Source of the DNA: Nymphaea colorata
Taxonomy: Eukaryota; Streptophyta; Magnoliopsida; Nymphaeales; Nymphaeaceae
Direction: 5' to 3'
Assembly (NCBI RefSeq): GCF_008831285.2
Contig: NC_045147.1
Coordinates: forward strand, 13,432,854-13,496,853
Length of the DNA: 64,000 nucleotides
Shown here: in pieces, positions 61,801 through 64,000 of the stretch
Position numbering within the stretch: position 1 is the first letter of the stretch
Layout: each line of letters begins with the position of its first letter
Translations under genes and position numbers: made by a program
The notes under the pieces: generated by a model
What the model was told of the DNA's origin: nothing
The model's database searches: none
The model's input: only the letters and a program-made list of their open reading frames with translations

Positions 61801-63115
61801 GAGAGGAAGAGTCAAATATAGCACGACAATTTAAGTCTCTGGTAATCTGACTGATAGAAAGTAGGCTATGGGGGAATTCTGGTGCATGAAGAACGTGCTG
61901 CAGCAGCAATGATGAAGTAAGTTGGACCTCTCCATGTCCAACAACTGGTGAATCTTTTCCATCTGCTAGAATAACCGAACGACCCGGTGGAGTAGGGACG
62001 TAAGAGGTGAATTGCATCTTATCCCCACAGAGATGTGTCGATGCACCAGAATCAATAAGCCAATCTGTAGTGTCAGGAGGAGAGCAGACTGTACAGGCAG
62101 AATACATACCAGATGAAGAAGCACTCGCAGCGGTAGGAACAGTAGAAGTGGTCGGACCAGGGGATGGATGGGCGCTGTCGCCAATCAAGTGCCTCAACTG
62201 AGAGAGAATGTCATCTACATGCAACTCACTGGAGGAGGCAGTGTGCTGAGGCTTAGGCTGCTCAGGAGAATCAGTAGATACAGTCTGATTTGCAAAAGCT
62301 GGACGACCATGTTTCTGCCAACACTTATCCACAGTATGACCAATGCGGTGACAAAACTGACATACAGGGCGCGAAGGGGTATTGCCACGGCCACGGCCCC
62401 CTCGTCCTCTGGCAAAAAAGGGTCCTCCTCTGCCACGAGTAGCAAGCATAGCAGAAGTGGTATCAGGAACAGTCGATGCAGAGATCGGAATTCTGCTGAG
62501 CCTACTGTAAGCCTCATCAATAGGAGGAATCGAGGGACTAGTAAGCATTTGGTTCTTTGCGGATTCATAAACAGAGTCTAAACCAGAAAGAAAGACCCCT
62601 ACCATAAGCATATCTCTGTATGCCTTTTGTTGTTCACACTTGCATGCGGGAAAGTAGCTATTCAGTCTCTCAAACATGGACTTGAGACTAGAATAATAAG
62701 TGTGAAGAGGTCTGCCATCTTGTCGCATCTGATGGATATCATGATGAAGCTGCATAATGCGCGTTTCATTTCTTGCCTGTGAATAAGTGGCAGCAAGGGA
62801 ATCCCACATATCCTTTGCACTGTCCTTGTGCAAGACTTCATTTGCAATTTCTTGTGAGAGAGTACCAACAATCCATACCATAACCAATGAATTATCTTTA
62901 AACCAAGTAGTATATTTTCCTACCTTCTGTACGGGCTCGGGCTCCAATATGAGATGTTCCTTCTCATGGGCGATCAAAGTTCTTTTTACTTGCATGGCCC
63001 ACATCTCGTAATTACCCCCATCCATTTTGGTGATAATGCTGGAAAATGGGGAACTCTTCATCTCTCCCGACGATACAAAGGAAGAGGTATTAGCGCCACT
63101 ACTAATTTCAGACAT
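58877..63115 (-). CDS. Copia Gag-Pol polyprotein, intact
   Basis: One open frame of 1412 residues from ATG at 63115. In order: Gag core (about 30-220); Gly/Arg-rich stretch and CCHC zinc knuckle (C252, C255, H260, C265); aspartic protease with DSG at 355-357; integrase with HHCC zinc site (H485, H490, C511, C514) and D542, D605, E641 catalytic triad; reverse transcriptase with YVDD at 1096-1099; RNase H with D1259, E1302 and D1336 region and KHVEVDCHYIR near the end. No stop or frameshift was found and the order protease-integrase-RT-RNase H is that of Ty1/copia. No separate Gag stop is visible, so Gag is probably made by splicing or processing. The stop codon overlaps the start of the polypurine tract. 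Confidence 0.95.
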   Translation of the reverse strand: MSEISSGANTSSFVSSGEMKSSPFSSIITKMDGGNYEMWAMQVKRTLIAHEKEHLILEPEPVQKVGKYTTWFKDNSLVMVWIVGTLSQEIANEVLHKDSAKDMWDSLAATYSQARNETRIMQLHHDIHQMRQDGRPLHTYYSSLKSMFERLNSYFPACKCEQQKAYRDMLMVGVFLSGLDSVYESAKNQMLTSPSIPPIDEAYSRLSRIPISASTVPDTTSAMLATRGRGGPFFARGRGGRGRGNTPSRPVCQFCHRIGHTVDKCWQKHGRPAFANQTVSTDSPEQPKPQHTASSSELHVDDILSQLRHLIGDSAHPSPGPTTSTVPTAASASSSGMYSACTVCSPPDTTDWLIDSGASTHLCGDKMQFTSYVPTPPGRSVILADGKDSPVVGHGEVQLTSSLLLQHVLHAPEFPHSLLSISQITRDLNCRAIFDSSSLVFQDILTGRVIGSGREQGGLYRLVHSFPFAGSTSSGSSSSSAYTWHLRFGHLPFQKLLHVLPQLSHKSSFQCESCQLGKHHRSSFPPRSSRSSHSVFELLHFDVWGPSRTPDLQGHRYYLVAVDDYSRVSWVFLMKHKSEAGHVIKNFINEILTQFDTCVKIVRSDNALEFCASSLEQFFRDKGIIHQTSCAYTSQQNGVAERKHRHILDVARTIIIHSHVPHSYWGDAVLTACYLINRMPSSVLGDLIPFSVLFPDRELFSVAPRIFGCVAFVQLLGPGRDKLSPRAIKTIFVGYSRTQKGYRCYDPSTRRYYVSADVTFFESTSYFSPNGTQLRVPEFSDEVHLPLPLMSYPQPVASRFGAIYQRRTKPVQPAPCAPVPSPSMPKVLPEHTNPADHSLCDDATGDSPEHATGPHINELDMPIAQRKGKRSCTMHPLSGHLSMARLTPTYRQFVKGLSAVALPQTPMDALSDPKWAAAMQEEMDALQSRGTWTLVTPSSDAAIVGCRWVFTVKYRADGSIERYKARLVAKGYTQTYGVDYYDTFSPVARHASLRVLLAVAVSKNWSLSQLDVKNAFLYGDLHEEVYMQQPPGFVVEGECQKVCRLRKAIYGLKQSPRAWFQKLSENIEYEGFRRSSADHSLFVKKTSTGTVIVLVYVDDIIVTGDDIQGISNIKGVLGRHFVTKDLGELRYFLGIEFARNQKGLIMCQRKYVTDVLQETGMLGCRPASTPMDINTRLYNDDTEDVDARQYRGIVGKLLYITVTRPDIAYAVSRVSQFMDKPKKVHWDAAMMILRYLKNSPGMGLFFQNGTSLTISVYVDADYAGCHLDRKSTTGFCVFIGSNLVTWKSKKQTVVARSSAESEYRAMAQATAEVMWVRSLMLDLTVEVPLPMQLLGDNKAALFIANNPAFHERTKHVEVDCHYIRDMIQKGFVSTSHISTTGQTADIFTKALARGPFQSCCSKLSLFDIYAPT

Positions 63116-63787
63116 CTTTCAACACAAAGGAGGAAACCGAGCCACGGAATAGGAAGTGCAGGCAAAAGAATACAATCACATATCGAAAGACAACATGCTG
63201 ATCATGAAGCAATATGCAGTTAACGCAGGTAGCAATCCAGAAGTCCGATCGGCGAGAAGAGGCAACAGCAGAGCTGAACGAAGAGAGATACCAGAGACGA
63301 CGGTGAGAAGAAAATCAGCGTGCAGAACCACGGGCAGAGCAGCGGCAGAACAGCGGCGGAGCAGCGGCGGAGCAGCGTGCAGCGGAGGAGCAGCGTGCAG
63401 AGCAGCGGCGGAGCAGCATGCAGCGGAAAGATGCAGAGAGGAAAAAAAAATCAGCGTTGAGGCGGCGGCGAAGGCAGACGGGCGCAGGAGGACGGGCGCA
63501 GGCAGACGGGCGGCGGCGGCGGCGCAGGCGGACGGGCGCAGGAGGCACAGGCGGAGGCGGCGGCGCAGGCGGACGGGCGCAGGAGGCACAGGCGGAGGCG
63601 GCGCAGGCAGACAATGGGTAGGGCGACGAGGGGCAGCAGGGATGGATCAGGCGGCAATGGACAGGGCGGCAAAGGGCGAGGCGGCAATGGACAGGGCGGC
63701 AAAGGGCGGCGGCGGCGACTGACGCCGATGAGGCGGCGGCCGGCGCCGCTCAGTCGGCGACAACTCGCTGAGGAGGAGACGGCTGGA
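63116..63787 (-). other. GC-rich repetitive leader of the young copia
   Basis: Between the primer site and the Gag start, the leader contains GCAGCGGCGGAGCAGC-type repeats (about 63340-63425). A roughly 40-base unit (GGCGCAGGCGGACGGGCGCA at its start) occurs twice at about 63521-63601, and a third repeat (AATGGACAGGGCGGCAAAGG) twice at about 63656-63710. The element strand is C-rich and its complement G-rich. Open frames across it on both strands are low-complexity and probably meaningless. Confidence 0.8.
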
Positions 63788-63799
63788 GCTCTGATACCA
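63788..63799 (-). other. Primer-binding site of the young copia
   Basis: Read on the minus strand as TGGTATCAGAGC, directly after the upstream LTR. It is the standard copia site complementary to the 3' end of initiator tRNA-Met. Confidence 0.95.
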
Positions 63800-63963
63800 T
63801 GATGAAGTTAAGAGAACTAATCTTTGATTAACATCGAAAGAATCCCTAACTCCTCTTTATATAGACTAGAGGAGAGGGATAAGTTACAAGAAAGTCATTA
63901 AAAGAAACATTATTACACAAGTGCCCTCTCAAGCCTAATACTGAGTATAAACACGTCTTAACA
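63800..63963 (-). repeat. Upstream (5') LTR of the young copia
   Basis: 164 bases, read as identical to 58706-58869. The promoter core TATATAAAG lies at 63855-63863 on the minus strand and would drive the polyprotein. Confidence 0.95.
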
Positions 63964-64000
63964 ATAAGGACCTGTAATGAAAGGAAAAAATAGTTTGGCA

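Larger units (their letters stand above)
58706..63963 (-). mobile_element. Complete Ty1/copia element, apparently young
   Basis: A 5258-base element on the minus strand with 164-base LTRs that I read as identical, TG...CA ends, a perfect 5-base target duplication ATAAG (58701-58705 and 63964-63968), a primer site complementary to initiator tRNA-Met and a polypurine tract. The polyprotein frame is open over its full length. Short LTRs and the single-frame layout suggest the Ale/Retrofit lineage; that is inference. Everything needed for transposition seems present. Confidence 0.95.

Noticed and set aside
63156-63722. 188-codon + frame rich in Arg, Ala and Gly
   Set aside because: It is antisense to the copia leader and only translates the GC-rich tandem repeats.

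Overview
This is a stretch of nuclear DNA from a flowering plant. The species cannot be named from the sequence. The evidence for a plant is plastid- and plant-type proteins (a long P-class pentatricopeptide-repeat protein, a plastid lysophosphatidate acyltransferase, a DMR6-type dioxygenase, an NDR1/HIN1-like protein), GT-AG introns, Ty1/copia elements primed by the initiator tRNA, tRNA-derived SINEs, a plant LINE remnant, hAT-type non-autonomous elements and many (TA)n, (CT)n and (GT)n tracts. Only six genes look intact. The rest is repeats, gene relics and AT-rich spacer.

Layout. 1-6520: spacer with no recognised gene. 6666-7298 (+): NHL protein. 7300-11640: spacer with a SINE relic and a 72-bp tandem duplication. 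11640-12216 (-): frameshifted relic of a malectin-like protein gene. 14010-16256 (+): intronless PPR gene. 17542-18339 (-): Nudix-like plastid-type protein. 20019-20407 (-): small membrane protein gene with one frameshift. 23130-23657 (-): RING-H2 E3 ligase. 28010-35689: old copia element on the minus strand, split by a 2.6-kb solo LTR and joined on its right to part of a second copy. 35690-36470: LINE 3' end. 36811-40769 (-): four-exon DMR6-type gene. 41527-41726 and 46399-46624: SINEs with target-site duplications. 51856-53236 (+): LPAT1. 54187-57590: nested cluster of non-autonomous elements rich in GTATCGTACGATAC palindromes. 58706-63963: complete copia element with identical LTRs.

The genes are independent single units and form no pathway. 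DMR6-type enzymes hydroxylate salicylic acid and NHL proteins are often linked to defence, but nothing in the sequence ties the two together. LPAT1 makes plastid phosphatidic acid. The PPR protein probably acts on organelle RNA.

The main observations are: (i) an apparently young copia element with an open 1412-codon frame, identical 164-bp LTRs, a 5-bp target duplication and an unusual repetitive GC-rich leader; (ii) a dateable nest in which a long solo LTR landed inside the RNase H domain of an older copia, itself part of a tandem LTR-internal-LTR-internal array; (iii) three terminal-inverted-repeat elements side by side, two with clear 8-bp target duplications, one of them carrying six copies of a 14-bp perfect palindrome; (iv) LPAT1 introns that all start GTACTCT and sit in CT microsatellites. 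I found no convincing wholly new protein system.
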